Of a stretch of 64,000 nucleotides of DNA, positions 16,718 through 25,832 are shown in pieces; the stretch's first letter is position 1; each line of letters starts with the position of its first letter. The notes under the pieces were generated by a model. That model was not told the origin of the DNA, ran no database searches, and saw only the letters and a program-made list of their open reading frames with translations. The stretch spans positions 166,685-230,684 of the forward strand of contig CALVYQ010000001.1 in the NCBI GenBank assembly GCA_944372335.1, given 5' to 3'. This DNA comes from an uncultured Clostridia bacterium (GTDB lineage Bacteria; Bacillota; Clostridia; Christensenellales; UBA1242). The translations under genes and the position numbers were made by a program.

Positions 16718-18604
16718 ATGAATAGTTTAGCTTTAACTGATGAAATTGTGCGTATTGCCATCAAATATTTCAATATGAATGAAGCTGAGGCCTTGGCAGC
16801 TCTTAATAAGGCTAAAGCTAAAAAAGATTTTAAAGCAAACTATTTATATTCAGTTTTGATTTCTGCCGAACCATATTTTAATAAGTATCTTGAACTTACG
16901 CCGGCAGACCTACAAAGAAAAATTGGGAGAGTGGCGTTTGAAAACTTAAATTATACAGCACTTTCAACAAATGAAACGCCAACAGAAACCACTCTTAGAC
17001 TTGGTGAATTTTTTAAGGTAACAAGTGACTATGGAATAAATCCATATAAAATTTTTTACTCATCTGTTATCTCAAAAGCTCACCTTTTTTATAATAAAGA
17101 AGGCTATTACAGCAATTATAAACAAAAAATTGGTAATTTTCTTGCGGTAGCAAATGCCATTGCTGAGCAATTAGGAGTTGATAGAGCTAAGGTGGCAAAG
17201 ATGTATGAGCGTTGCTCCACTCTTGCATATAAGGTTGACACAGAAAAAGTCTATAAAAATTATCATGCAATTAGACGACTTGGTTATTATGGAGAGATTA
17301 TATTAAACTCGGTTGACGTCAAAGAAATCTTGAGAAACAATCCAACTCTCTACTCTTGCTCTGAGAACCAAATTGAAAGTGCGTATTTATATCTCATCAA
17401 AAAGGCAGAAATATACAGTGCAAGAATGAAAGATAAAAGGCAGATTAAGGATATTCTTGCAAACTGGATAAAAAATAATTCCTCCGTTCTTGCTATAAAT
17501 GTTGACGGAATGAAGAATAAGGAGAGGGGATTATATAACTTTTTGATAACAATTGCAGATAGAAAAGAGGTGCAAGATATTCTTTATTCTATATTTGATA
17601 ATCCGACCAGCATCTCAGCTATTAATAAAATTTCTAGTGACACCTTTTTTAAAAATGATAATTACATGAAAGTAATCAAAACTCTTATTTGCTTTTTAGA
17701 TGAGGGGAATGAAAAAAACATTCCGTCAAATACATTAAGTTATTTAAAAAAATCAAAACTTGTCTATTCGATAGATTATCGAAGGTTATATTCTTTTTTA
17801 GATAAAATCAAAAATGATGATGAAGCAGAAACTTTATTACAAAAATTTATCGAAAAGGGAGATGCTGTTTTCTCATATTTTGACAGAAATAGTGATGAAG
17901 AAATAATCGAAAAGCTTAGAACAAACAAGATTTTCTATCGCATAAAACTCTATAACATGACAAAAGCTCAAATTGCTCAAAAGTTTTACGAAGTCTTTTC
18001 GTCTAATCCTGATGAGAGATTTAGTGAACTGAACAGCATTTTGAATGAAAATTATAACTTAGATTTAATCTGTTCTCATTTAAATAGAGCAGAGAAAGGG
18101 CTGTTTGATTTAGAAAAAGTTATTAAGAAGAACATTAATATATTACCTCTTGTAAAGGAAATTAAAAGCGATGTTTTTGACTTTTTAGGCACATATCTTG
18201 AGTATGAGGAGCGATATTTAAACACAAGCTTTGCTGAGTCAATGGATAGATTTTCTTCGAGAGTGGAAAGTGTAAAAAAAGAGATTGATGTGCTTTATAA
18301 TGCTGGGGCTATTGAGGCAAAAAAACAATATGATAATGTCGATGCTTTATATAATGCGTTTAAGAAAAATACTGATGAAAAGTTATTAAATGATAACAAT
18401 CCAATTCGCAAAAGGAAAGCTTTTTCTAGCCACTTAAACACGATAATTCAAGAGCTTGAAAATGGGCAAGAGACAAGGCAACTTTCCATATTTGATTTTA
18501 AAGAACAAAGCGATGACAGCGAAGCACTTATCATATTAAAAGAAATTCAAAAGCGATTTAATTTTATGGATAGGCTTGATGAAAGATTAGAAAAAGAAAA
18601 GTAA
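16718..18604 (+). CDS. Large uncharacterised helical protein
   Basis: A 628-residue soluble protein that I cannot assign. No signal peptide, membrane helix or known catalytic motif is visible. It is mostly helix with many Lys, Asn, Tyr and Glu. Segments such as VKEILRNNPTLYSCSENQIESAY recall helical-repeat (mTERF-like) units, but spacing is irregular and this is only a resemblance. A charged helical region runs from about residue 480 to the end. The ATG 16718 follows AGAGGTAG; the apparent upstream start overlaps the promoter. It is monocistronic. Confidence 0.75.
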   Translation: MNSLALTDEIVRIAIKYFNMNEAEALAALNKAKAKKDFKANYLYSVLISAEPYFNKYLELTPADLQRKIGRVAFENLNYTALSTNETPTETTLRLGEFFKVTSDYGINPYKIFYSSVISKAHLFYNKEGYYSNYKQKIGNFLAVANAIAEQLGVDRAKVAKMYERCSTLAYKVDTEKVYKNYHAIRRLGYYGEIILNSVDVKEILRNNPTLYSCSENQIESAYLYLIKKAEIYSARMKDKRQIKDILANWIKNNSSVLAINVDGMKNKERGLYNFLITIADRKEVQDILYSIFDNPTSISAINKISSDTFFKNDNYMKVIKTLICFLDEGNEKNIPSNTLSYLKKSKLVYSIDYRRLYSFLDKIKNDDEAETLLQKFIEKGDAVFSYFDRNSDEEIIEKLRTNKIFYRIKLYNMTKAQIAQKFYEVFSSNPDERFSELNSILNENYNLDLICSHLNRAEKGLFDLEKVIKKNINILPLVKEIKSDVFDFLGTYLEYEERYLNTSFAESMDRFSSRVESVKKEIDVLYNAGAIEAKKQYDNVDALYNAFKKNTDEKLLNDNNPIRKRKAFSSHLNTIIQELENGQETRQLSIFDFKEQSDDSEALIILKEIQKRFNFMDRLDERLEKEK

Positions 18605-18661
18605 TTTTTTGCTAAAGTTTAATATTAAGAGTTATATATTTTCAAAATTTAAGCAATTTGT

Positions 18662-18690
18662 TTGCAAATATTTTTCTTTTATATTATAAT
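18662..18690 (+). promoter_or_regulatory. Promoter of frr-uppS-cdsA-rseP
   Basis: TTGCAA (18662-18667), 17-base spacer, TATAAT (18685-18690). Confidence 0.82.
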
Positions 18691-18713
18691 AGTTGTGTTT
18701 TAAGGAGATTTAT

Positions 18714-19280
18714 ATGAACGAAATGGTCGATGAGATTTTTTCTTCTCTTAAAAGTGATTTAGAAAAAGCATATTCTCATCAGCAAGATGAATATCTTGTA
18801 ATAAGGGCGGGTCGTGCCAATCCTCATATCTTAGATAAAGTTATGGTGGAATATTATGGTGTGATGACCCCAATCAATCAAATGGGAACAATATCAGTTT
18901 CTGAGGCGAGAATCTTAAATATCAACATTTGGGACGCAAGCCAGATTAAAAATGTTGTTAAGGCAATAAATCAAGCAGATATTGGCATCTCTCCAACTGA
19001 TGACGGAAAAACAATCAGACTTATCTTCCCAGCTCTTACTGAGGAGCGAAGAAAGGAAATTTGCAAAAACGTCAGAAAAATTTGTGAAGAGACGAAGATT
19101 GCCATGCGAAACGCAAGACGTGATAGCCTTGATATGCTTAAAGATTTAAAAAAGGATAATGCTTTGTCTGAAGATGAACTAGCTGGCTATGAGAAAGATG
19201 TTCAAAAGATGATGGATAAATATACCACTCTTGCCGATGATTTGGCAACCGAGAAAGAAGAAGAGGTTATGAAGGTTTAA
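18714..19280 (+). CDS. frr: Ribosome recycling factor
   Basis: A 188-residue RRF: an N-terminal helix with VIRAGRANPHILDKVMVEYYG, a beta domain (TPINQMGTISVSEARILNINIWD), then the closing three-helix arm with ERRKEICKNVRKICEETKIAMRNARRD. It splits post-termination ribosomes with EF-G. The start is the ATG after AAGGAGAT; an in-frame ATG 21 bases upstream lacks an SD and lies just past the promoter. Length is standard (about 185). It heads a coupled operon with uppS and cdsA, missing the pyrH that often precedes frr. Confidence 0.96.
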   Translation: MNEMVDEIFSSLKSDLEKAYSHQQDEYLVIRAGRANPHILDKVMVEYYGVMTPINQMGTISVSEARILNINIWDASQIKNVVKAINQADIGISPTDDGKTIRLIFPALTEERRKEICKNVRKICEETKIAMRNARRDSLDMLKDLKKDNALSEDELAGYEKDVQKMMDKYTTLADDLATEKEEEVMKV

Positions 19281-19291
19281 TCGGGAGTTTT

Positions 19292-19978
19292 ATGGAAAAA
19301 TTACCTACTCATATCGCATTTATCATGGACGGCAATAGGCGTTGGGCAAAGAGACGTGGACTTAACAAAATGCTTGGCCATAAGAAGGGTGCTGAAGTGC
19401 TTGCAAATATCATCAAAGAGCTTAGCAGGATAAGTAAGATAAAATATGCTTCATTTTTTGCCTTTTCAACAGAAAATTGGAACAGGGAGCAAAAAGAGAT
19501 TGATGCTATTTTCCAGCTTGTTGAAGATATGTTTGATAAGTATGAGCAGGAATTTAGTAGGCTTGATATAAAATTTGTGATTATGGGAGATATCTCTCGT
19601 TTTCCAAAGTCTATGCAAGAAAAACTTATAAAAGTCCAAGAAAATAGCAAAAATAATAGTGGGCTTACAGTGCTTTTAGCCTTAAACTATGGCGGAAGAG
19701 ATGATATTGTGCAGGCGGTTAATAAGCTAGCAAATAGTGGCTTAACTGAAATTACAGAAGAGGATATAAAGAAAAATCTATTATCCTTTCCTGCACCAGA
19801 TGTTGATTTTCTCATAAGAACAAGTGGTGAAGAAAGAATTTCAAATTTTATGCTCTTTCATCTTGCCTATAGTGAGTTATATTTTCCAAAATATTGTTGG
19901 CCGGCATTTAACAAAAAACGCCTTTATAAGGCATTAAAAATTTATTCAAAGAGAAACAGAAGATTCGGAGGAAATTAA
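19292..19978 (+). CDS. uppS: Undecaprenyl diphosphate synthase (cis-prenyltransferase)
   Basis: A 228-residue enzyme with the cis-prenyltransferase signatures HIAFIMDGNRRWAKRRG (catalytic Asp, about residues 6-22), FFAFSTENWNR and LIRTSGEERISNFMLFHLAYSELYF. It extends farnesyl diphosphate to the C55 carrier lipid used for peptidoglycan. Slightly shorter than the typical 240-250 but all motifs are present. Its stop overlaps the cdsA start. Confidence 0.95.
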   Translation: MEKLPTHIAFIMDGNRRWAKRRGLNKMLGHKKGAEVLANIIKELSRISKIKYASFFAFSTENWNREQKEIDAIFQLVEDMFDKYEQEFSRLDIKFVIMGDISRFPKSMQEKLIKVQENSKNNSGLTVLLALNYGGRDDIVQAVNKLANSGLTEITEEDIKKNLLSFPAPDVDFLIRTSGEERISNFMLFHLAYSELYFPKYCWPAFNKKRLYKALKIYSKRNRRFGGN

Positions 19979-20940
19979 TGAAAAAACGAGTTTATACATC
20001 AGTGCTAATTGTGCTAATTTTGGCATTACTATTTGTGCTTAAAATTTTTGTCAGTGACTACTTCTTTGATGCATTTTTTGGAATAATCGCTTGCATTGCT
20101 TCATTTGAAATGTCAAGGCTTTTATCAAAAACTAAACGTTACAATTTTCAGATTTTATCGGTGATTTTTCCAGCACTAATTCTTGCTTGTCACTTAATAT
20201 GTGCTCATTTTGCAAGTGCACTTGGTGATATCTATTGGATTTTGTGGGCTATTTTAATTGATTTTGCACTTATGCTTGTTGTGCTTGGCGTAACTTTCTT
20301 GATTCAACTTATCCGCAAAAAGAAAGTGCTTGAAGAGATGACAACTCGTGATGTGAAAAATATGTCAGTGGCTAAGTTTTCCTTTAAAAAATGTTTAAAT
20401 ACTCTTATTGTGTTTATCTATCCAGCATTTTTCTTCTTGTTTATGGTATTTGTCAATCATATCGGTGATTTGCCTCTTGCTAAACTCACAGATATATCTG
20501 TTGACTTCTCCATATTCGTCTTGATGACCGCAATTTTAATTCCTATGTTTTCAGATACCTTTGCTATGCTTACGGGTTCTCTTATTGGTGGAAAAAAATT
20601 ATGCCCAAGAATAAGTCCGGGAAAGACAATATCTGGCACAGTTGGTGGTGCAGTTTGGACTCTTCTTCTTATGTCTGCAGTTTGGCTAATCTTTGTGAAT
20701 ATCACAGGCTTTGACTTTATGTGGTCAAGTTTCCCAATCTGGGCATATCTCATCATTGTCCTTTTAGGAGTTGGTGTTGCTATTGTAGGCGATCTATTTG
20801 AAAGTATCTTAAAGCGTCATTCCGGCGTTAAAGATAGCGGTAGGCTTGTTCCGGGACATGGCGGAATACTCGACAGAATTGATTCCTACATTTTCATTGC
20901 TCCATACATTTTACTTGCTTTCTGGATTTTTGCTTTATAA
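19978..20940 (+). CDS. cdsA: Phosphatidate cytidylyltransferase
   Basis: A 320-residue polytopic membrane enzyme with about eight helices. The C-terminal CDP-diglyceride synthase signature (LKRHSGVKDSGRLVPGHGGILDRID) lies at about residues 278-303, with Lys and Asp residues placed as required. It makes CDP-diacylglycerol from phosphatidic acid and CTP, the entry to all phospholipids. A charged cytoplasmic insert (RKKKVLEEMTTRDVKN) at about residue 105 lengthens it relative to the usual 260-280. Confidence 0.94.
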   Translation: MKKRVYTSVLIVLILALLFVLKIFVSDYFFDAFFGIIACIASFEMSRLLSKTKRYNFQILSVIFPALILACHLICAHFASALGDIYWILWAILIDFALMLVVLGVTFLIQLIRKKKVLEEMTTRDVKNMSVAKFSFKKCLNTLIVFIYPAFFFLFMVFVNHIGDLPLAKLTDISVDFSIFVLMTAILIPMFSDTFAMLTGSLIGGKKLCPRISPGKTISGTVGGAVWTLLLMSAVWLIFVNITGFDFMWSSFPIWAYLIIVLLGVGVAIVGDLFESILKRHSGVKDSGRLVPGHGGILDRIDSYIFIAPYILLAFWIFAL

Positions 20941-21003
20941 ATGTAAATAGGCTATTTAACTAATGATTTTTTTGGAAACTCATGAAATCATAGGAGTGAA
21001 ATT

Positions 21004-22149
21004 ATGACAACATTTTTATATGTGTTACTTGCGATTGTGGTTCTTCTATTCATGGTTATGGTTCATGAGCTTGGCCACTACATCGCAGGGAAAATTCTTA
21101 AATTTAAAATAGAAGAGTTTTCAATTGGCTTTGGTAAGGCTATCTTTTCTCATACTTCAAAAAAGACGGGTGAGAAGTTTTCTCTTCGTATCTTTCCTCT
21201 TGGTGGTTACTGTTCTTTCTATGGCGAAGAAGACGATGGCAAGATGTCAACAGAAAATGGTGTAACTTTCAACAGTCAAAAGCCTTGGAAGAGAATCATT
21301 GTCTTTTTAGCTGGCGTGACCATGAACTTTCTAACTGCCATTCTCTTTTCTTGGATATTATTATGTGCAGTAGGCTATGATGTTCCCCAGATAATCGATT
21401 TCAGCACGACTATAAATGTTGATGAGAGCGGAAATAGTATCTTTAAAAAGGGTGACGTTATAACTCATATAAACGGTCAAAAAATAGATTTTGCTTTTGG
21501 TGTAAATTTTAACACAGCGATTTCTAATCAAAAGGAATCGGCAAAAGAATATTATGAAAGCGAGACCTATGACGGTGGAGAATATGTCTTTAATATGACT
21601 GTTCGCCGTGACGGAGAGAGCATTCCATTAAAAAATGTAAAAATAATACAAGAGGTTGTAACGGAAACTGACAGTGAAACGGGTGAAGTTAAAACAAGCT
21701 ATGTATATTTAATGGGGCTAGAAAGCACAGAAGATAAAGTCTGCACACAGGCTTATAAATATGGCTTCTTTGAGGGGCTTGGTCGCTCGTTCTCCATGGC
21801 ATTTGGCTTTGCTTGGGTGGTGCTAAAAAGTCTATTTATGCTCATAACTTTCCAAATTCCAATAACTGAAATGGGCGGAACAATAACAACAATTGCCACT
21901 ATGGCAGAATATACAGCTATAAATCCAGCAAATCTTTTGATTTTTATTCCACTAATTTCAGCCAATCTTGCAGTATTCAATCTGTTGCCGTTTCCAGCAT
22001 TAGATGGTGCTCATGTTCTTTTCACAGTCATCGAATGGATACGTGGAAAGCCGATAAATCGAAAAGTGGAAAATACCATTCATTTTGTTGGCATTTGCAT
22101 ACTTTTTGCCTTTGTCGTCATTGTGGATATTCTGCATTTTATACTTTAA
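21004..22149 (+). CDS. rseP: RseP/RasP site-2 intramembrane zinc metalloprotease
   Basis: A 381-residue membrane protease with the zinc-binding HELGHY motif in helix 1 (about residues 22-27), a PDZ domain in the middle (about residues 130-240) and the second active-site motif NLLPFPALDGAHVLF near residue 325. It cleaves anti-sigma factors and signal peptide remnants within the membrane. dxr, which often sits between cdsA and rseP, is absent. A terminator follows, so it ends the operon. Confidence 0.95.
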   Translation: MTTFLYVLLAIVVLLFMVMVHELGHYIAGKILKFKIEEFSIGFGKAIFSHTSKKTGEKFSLRIFPLGGYCSFYGEEDDGKMSTENGVTFNSQKPWKRIIVFLAGVTMNFLTAILFSWILLCAVGYDVPQIIDFSTTINVDESGNSIFKKGDVITHINGQKIDFAFGVNFNTAISNQKESAKEYYESETYDGGEYVFNMTVRRDGESIPLKNVKIIQEVVTETDSETGEVKTSYVYLMGLESTEDKVCTQAYKYGFFEGLGRSFSMAFGFAWVVLKSLFMLITFQIPITEMGGTITTIATMAEYTAINPANLLIFIPLISANLAVFNLLPFPALDGAHVLFTVIEWIRGKPINRKVENTIHFVGICILFAFVVIVDILHFIL

Positions 22150-22150
22150 C

Positions 22151-22177
22151 AAAAATAAGGAACTCTCCTTATTTTTT
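22151..22177 (+). terminator. frr-rseP operon terminator
   Basis: 11-bp stem (22151-22161 with 22166-22176), four-base loop, T-run. Confidence 0.88.
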
Positions 22178-22200
22178 ATTATTTTTGATATTTAAACAAC

Positions 22201-22229
22201 TTGACAAAAGGCGGTTAAGTTTATAAAAT
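22201..22229 (+). promoter_or_regulatory. Promoter of the PolC-like exonuclease gene
   Basis: Perfect TTGACA (22201-22206), 17-base spacer, TAAAAT (22224-22229). Only seven bases separate the -10 box from the ATG, so the mRNA is predicted to be leaderless. Confidence 0.82.
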
Positions 22230-22236
22230 ATATACT

Positions 22237-23763
22237 ATGAATTTTGAACAGGAGTTTAATCAAAAATTTGGTGAAAAATTTCCAGATTTATATTTAAAAA
22301 ATGTTGTCGCTGGCAAGGATACCTGCACGGTGACGTTCCTTTATCCATCTACTGATGAAACATTAAAAGAGGGAGAAAAAGAAGAAATAACAAAATTTGT
22401 TGAAGAAAAACTTGCTCTATCTTATTTACATTTGAAAGTAAAATTTATGAAAGCTTATGTTGAAGAAAAATTGATAAGAAAACTACTTTTTACTGTGCTT
22501 GAAGATAAATTCCAATTGCTAAAATCATATATTCATGATGAAGACGTTAAGGTGGAGATATCAGAAATTGACTGCACAATAACTTTTAATGTCAGTCCTC
22601 GTATTGCTCAATTTTTCGCAGATAATAAGGCATCAGTGTTTATCGCCAAGTCTTTAAAGGAAAATTTTTTAATTAATTTTAATATCAATCTTAATATTTT
22701 AGACGATAAAGTTGATGAAGTTGATATTGATAATATAGAGATCAGAACAACCGCTCGAAAAACTCCACGCTATGACGTTTTAGTGATTAAAGAGGCAATA
22801 GGGCAAAACATTCCGCCTAAACCGGAGTATATCTCAAATATTCAATCGCCAAAGACATCTGTTATTTTGGCAGGCTATATTAGCGATTTAGAGTGCAAGG
22901 ATTTTATTATTAAAAAAGGGGCACGTGCTGGTCAACAAAAGTCTTACTACAAATTTAATCTTAATGATGGTAAAGGGAAAATGGAATGTATCTACTTCTG
23001 TCCAAAGAAAAATAAAGCTGTTATGGACGCTTTAGAAGAGAATATGTATCTCTTACTTCATGGAGATGTAAGGCTTGGATTAAATGGTAAATTTACACTA
23101 TATATCGATAAACTTGCTCTTGCAAGTGAAGTAGAGAAGAAAGAAGTCGAAGAAAAGAAACAGGTTAAAGAAGTGGAGATTGAACGCCTTGGAGCTCTTG
23201 AACAAGACAATATGTTTGGTGATGTTGAAAAATATAACCGTAAAATAATGGATCACAACATCGTGGTATTCGATGTCGAAACAACAGGCTTAAATCCAGA
23301 GGTTGACCAAATAATTGAGCTTGGTGCTGTGAAAATTGAAAGAGGAAATATTGTTGAAAAATTCTCTACTTTTGTGAAGCCTACAATTGAAATTCCTTAT
23401 GAGGTTACAGAACTTACGCATATCACCAACGAAATGGTTGATGACGCTCCAGATATTGAAGATGTTATTAGACAGTTTTATGATTTTTCTAAGGACTGTG
23501 TGCTTTGTGGTCACAATGTGATTAATTTCGATATTAAGTTTATAAGACGATTTGGAAGTTATATAAATTTAGAATTTAACAACGACTTAATCGACACAAT
23601 GAACGAAGCAAGAGTTTCCCGCTTGAAAATTTCACGTTTTAATCTTGGAACGGTGGCAAAAGCTTTGGGTATTGAGCTTAAAGGAGCACACCGAGCTTGG
23701 AATGATGCTTTTGCGACTGCACAGATACTTTTAAAACTCAATGAATTGGGCAGAAAATTGTAA
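22237..23763 (+). CDS. polC: Truncated PolC: N-terminal domain, OB-fold and DEDDh exonuclease only
   Basis: A 508-residue protein at the normal polC site between rseP and rimP, where full PolC has about 1430 residues. Residues 1-190 match the PolC N-terminal region, and about 205-305 form the OB-fold (VILAGYISDLE...YYKFNLNDGKGKMECIYF). A short charged linker follows, then a complete DEDDh proofreading exonuclease: FDVETTG (D346, E348), HNVINFD (D432) and HRAWND (H485, D490). The PHP part that normally lies between OB and exonuclease is missing, as are the rest of PHP and the whole polymerase. It ends cleanly with no decayed tail in the 170 bases that follow. The enzyme is probably an active 3'-5' exonuclease, not a replicase (inference). 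Confidence 0.85.
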   Translation: MNFEQEFNQKFGEKFPDLYLKNVVAGKDTCTVTFLYPSTDETLKEGEKEEITKFVEEKLALSYLHLKVKFMKAYVEEKLIRKLLFTVLEDKFQLLKSYIHDEDVKVEISEIDCTITFNVSPRIAQFFADNKASVFIAKSLKENFLINFNINLNILDDKVDEVDIDNIEIRTTARKTPRYDVLVIKEAIGQNIPPKPEYISNIQSPKTSVILAGYISDLECKDFIIKKGARAGQQKSYYKFNLNDGKGKMECIYFCPKKNKAVMDALEENMYLLLHGDVRLGLNGKFTLYIDKLALASEVEKKEVEEKKQVKEVEIERLGALEQDNMFGDVEKYNRKIMDHNIVVFDVETTGLNPEVDQIIELGAVKIERGNIVEKFSTFVKPTIEIPYEVTELTHITNEMVDDAPDIEDVIRQFYDFSKDCVLCGHNVINFDIKFIRRFGSYINLEFNNDLIDTMNEARVSRLKISRFNLGTVAKALGIELKGAHRAWNDAFATAQILLKLNELGRKL

Positions 23764-23840
23764 TATAAAGCAAATTTATATTAATATACTTATATTCTAA
23801 AAATTTTTCTTTTATTTTTTGAAAAATATATAAAAAAATC

Positions 23841-23869
23841 TTGCTTTTTTTAAAATTATCGGTTATAAT
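23841..23869 (+). promoter_or_regulatory. Promoter of rimP-nusA-ylxR-ylxQ-infB
   Basis: TTGCTT (23841-23846), 17-base spacer, TATAAT (23864-23869). Confidence 0.82.
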
Positions 23870-23888
23870 AATCTTATCTTGTGACGGG

Positions 23889-23911
23889 GAGTGGGCAAAG
23901 TTTGCTCACTC
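23889..23911 (+). promoter_or_regulatory. Hairpin in the rimP leader
   Basis: GAGTGGGCAAA pairs with TTTGCTCACTC (one G-U), giving a 10-bp hairpin in the short leader before rimP. Similar hairpins precede rimP in many Firmicutes. It has no T-run, so a transcription or RNA-stability role is more likely than termination. Confidence 0.6.
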
Positions 23912-23934
23912 TTTGTGTTAATAGGAGGAAAAAT

Positions 23935-24393
23935 ATGGCAAAAGTCAAAGAGATAAGCGAAGCAAAAGTTAGACCAATCATTGAAGAAATGGGCTATGAG
24001 CTTGTAGAAGTTGAATACAAAAAGGAGTTCGATGGTATGAGCCTCATCTTTACAATCGACAAAGAAGAAGGTGTGACTATTGATGACTGTGAGAAGGTTA
24101 ATAAGGCTATTGACCCAATCATTGACGAATTAAATCCAACAAATGATGAGCCTTACACTTTAGTAGTTTCAAGTCCGGGGCTTGATAGACAGCTTAAAAC
24201 CGACAGAGATTTAAAACGCACTTTAAATAAAGATGTAACTCTTACGCTCTTTTCTAAACTTGATGGAAAAAAGAATTTTGAAGGTACGCTTATAAATTTT
24301 GATGATAAAACTGTCGTACTTAAGATAGGTGACGAGGAAAAGCAATTTGACAGAGATAAAATTGCTGGCTTGAAGCTTGTTATAAAATTTTAA
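23935..24393 (+). CDS. rimP: Ribosome maturation factor RimP
   Basis: A 152-residue protein with the RimP pattern: IIEEMGYELVEVEYKKEFDG, LIFTIDKEEGVTIDDCEKVN, then VVSSPGLDRQLKTDRDLKR and a C-terminal SH3-like domain. It assists 30S assembly. It starts at ATG 23935 after AGGAGG; an in-frame GTG at 23881 would translate the leader hairpin and is rejected. First gene of the nusA-infB operon, in standard order. Confidence 0.95.
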   Translation: MAKVKEISEAKVRPIIEEMGYELVEVEYKKEFDGMSLIFTIDKEEGVTIDDCEKVNKAIDPIIDELNPTNDEPYTLVVSSPGLDRQLKTDRDLKRTLNKDVTLTLFSKLDGKKNFEGTLINFDDKTVVLKIGDEEKQFDRDKIAGLKLVIKF

Positions 24394-24414
24394 GGAAAAA
24401 ATAAGGAGAATATA

Positions 24415-25575
24415 ATGGTAAATAAAGATTTTTTTAAGGCATTAGATGACTTAGAGCAAGAAAGAAAGATTGATAAAGACACTTTCATTCAAACACTTGA
24501 AACAGCTTTGACCTCTGCTTATAAAAAGATGTATGGAGAGGCTAAAAGTGCTATGGTAAAACTATATCCAGAGCGTAACACAATAAGGATATATTCATAT
24601 AAGACGGTTGTTGACAATGTTGAAGATGAAGATAAGGAAATTTCTCTTGAAGAGGCAAGAAAAACAAAGAAATCTTATAAAGTAGGAGATATAGTAACTG
24701 TTGAGGAAACAACAAAAGATTTTGGAAGAATTGCCGCTCAAACTGCAAGACAGGTCGTTAAACAAAAGCTTAAAGAATTTGAAACTCAACAAGCCGTAAG
24801 CGAATTATCAGAAAAAGAAGACGAACTTTTGACAACCATCGTTAAGCGTATTGATGGAGATAATGTTTTTGTAAGTATTCCGGGCACAAACACAGAAGGA
24901 GCACTTATGAAACAAGATCAAATTCCGGGAGACAAATTTCAAGTTGGCGACAGAGTTAAAGTCTATGTGAAAAAGATTAAAGATTCCTATCGTGGCCCTC
25001 AAATTCAAGTTTCAAGAAGCAATATTGGCTTTGTGAGAAAACTTTTTGAACTAGAAATTCCTGAGATTGCAAGTGGTGAAGTGGTAATAAAGAATATTGC
25101 TCGTGACCCGGGCAACAGAACAAAAGTGGCAGTTTATACTGACAAGCCAAATGTTGATGCTGTTGGTGCTTGCGTTGGTAATAGAGGTTCAAGAATTAAT
25201 ACCATTGTCAATGAACTTAATGGTGAAAAAATTGATTTGGTGGAATATTCAAATGATCCTCTTGAATATATTGCAAGAGCTTTGAGCCCAGCAAAAGTTC
25301 TTTCAGTTGAAACTAATGACAGCCTTAATATGAGTCAAGTGATTGTTCCTGATGACAAACTTTCCTTAGCAATTGGCAAGGGTGGTCAAAACGTTAGACT
25401 AGCTGCTAAGCTTACCGGTTGGAAAATTGATGTTAAGCCTGAAAGCTATGTTAAACCGGTTAAAGACGAAAAAGAACCTGAATATGAACTTACAGAGCTT
25501 ACCGATGAAGATTCTTTCGACACTATGAGCGATCTTGATGACCTTGAAGAAATCAATGGAGATGAAGAAATCTGA
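24415..25575 (+). CDS. nusA: Transcription elongation factor NusA
   Basis: A 386-residue NusA: N-terminal polymerase-binding domain (1-125), S1 domain (about 135-200, with VSIPGTNTEGAL), KH1 (DPGNRTKVAVY...GACVGNRGSRI) and KH2 (IVPDDKLSLAIGKGGQNVRLAAKLTGW). A short acidic tail replaces the extra domains seen in proteobacteria. It modulates pausing, termination and antitermination with NusB. The stop overlaps the ylxR start. Confidence 0.97.
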   Translation: MVNKDFFKALDDLEQERKIDKDTFIQTLETALTSAYKKMYGEAKSAMVKLYPERNTIRIYSYKTVVDNVEDEDKEISLEEARKTKKSYKVGDIVTVEETTKDFGRIAAQTARQVVKQKLKEFETQQAVSELSEKEDELLTTIVKRIDGDNVFVSIPGTNTEGALMKQDQIPGDKFQVGDRVKVYVKKIKDSYRGPQIQVSRSNIGFVRKLFELEIPEIASGEVVIKNIARDPGNRTKVAVYTDKPNVDAVGACVGNRGSRINTIVNELNGEKIDLVEYSNDPLEYIARALSPAKVLSVETNDSLNMSQVIVPDDKLSLAIGKGGQNVRLAAKLTGWKIDVKPESYVKPVKDEKEPEYELTELTDEDSFDTMSDLDDLEEINGDEEI

Positions 25576-25832
25576 TGCAAGAACGATTAAGAATGTGTAT
25601 TGTCTGCCGTGAACGTAGTGATAAAAAAGAACTCGTCAGAGTGGTAAAAAATAAAGACGGCGAGATATTCATCGATAAAACAGGAAAGGCAAACGGCAGA
25701 GGTGCGTATGTTTGTAAATCAAAGGAATGTTTTGATAAACTAAAAAAAACAAGAGCTTTAAACAGGGCTTTTAAGTGTGAAATACCACTTGAAATTTATG
25801 AAAAACTTGGAGAGGAAATTGAAAACTCTTAA
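25575..25832 (+). CDS. ylxR: YlxR family RNA-binding protein
   Basis: An 85-residue protein with the YlxR (DUF448) features: RMCIVCRERSDKKELVRVV at the N-terminus, then GKANGRGAYVCKSKECFDKLKKTRALNRAF. Between nusA and ylxQ as in nearly all Firmicutes. Known members act as a nucleoid-associated or RNA-binding regulator. The ATG shares a base with the nusA stop. Confidence 0.93.
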   Translation: MQERLRMCIVCRERSDKKELVRVVKNKDGEIFIDKTGKANGRGAYVCKSKECFDKLKKTRALNRAFKCEIPLEIYEKLGEEIENS

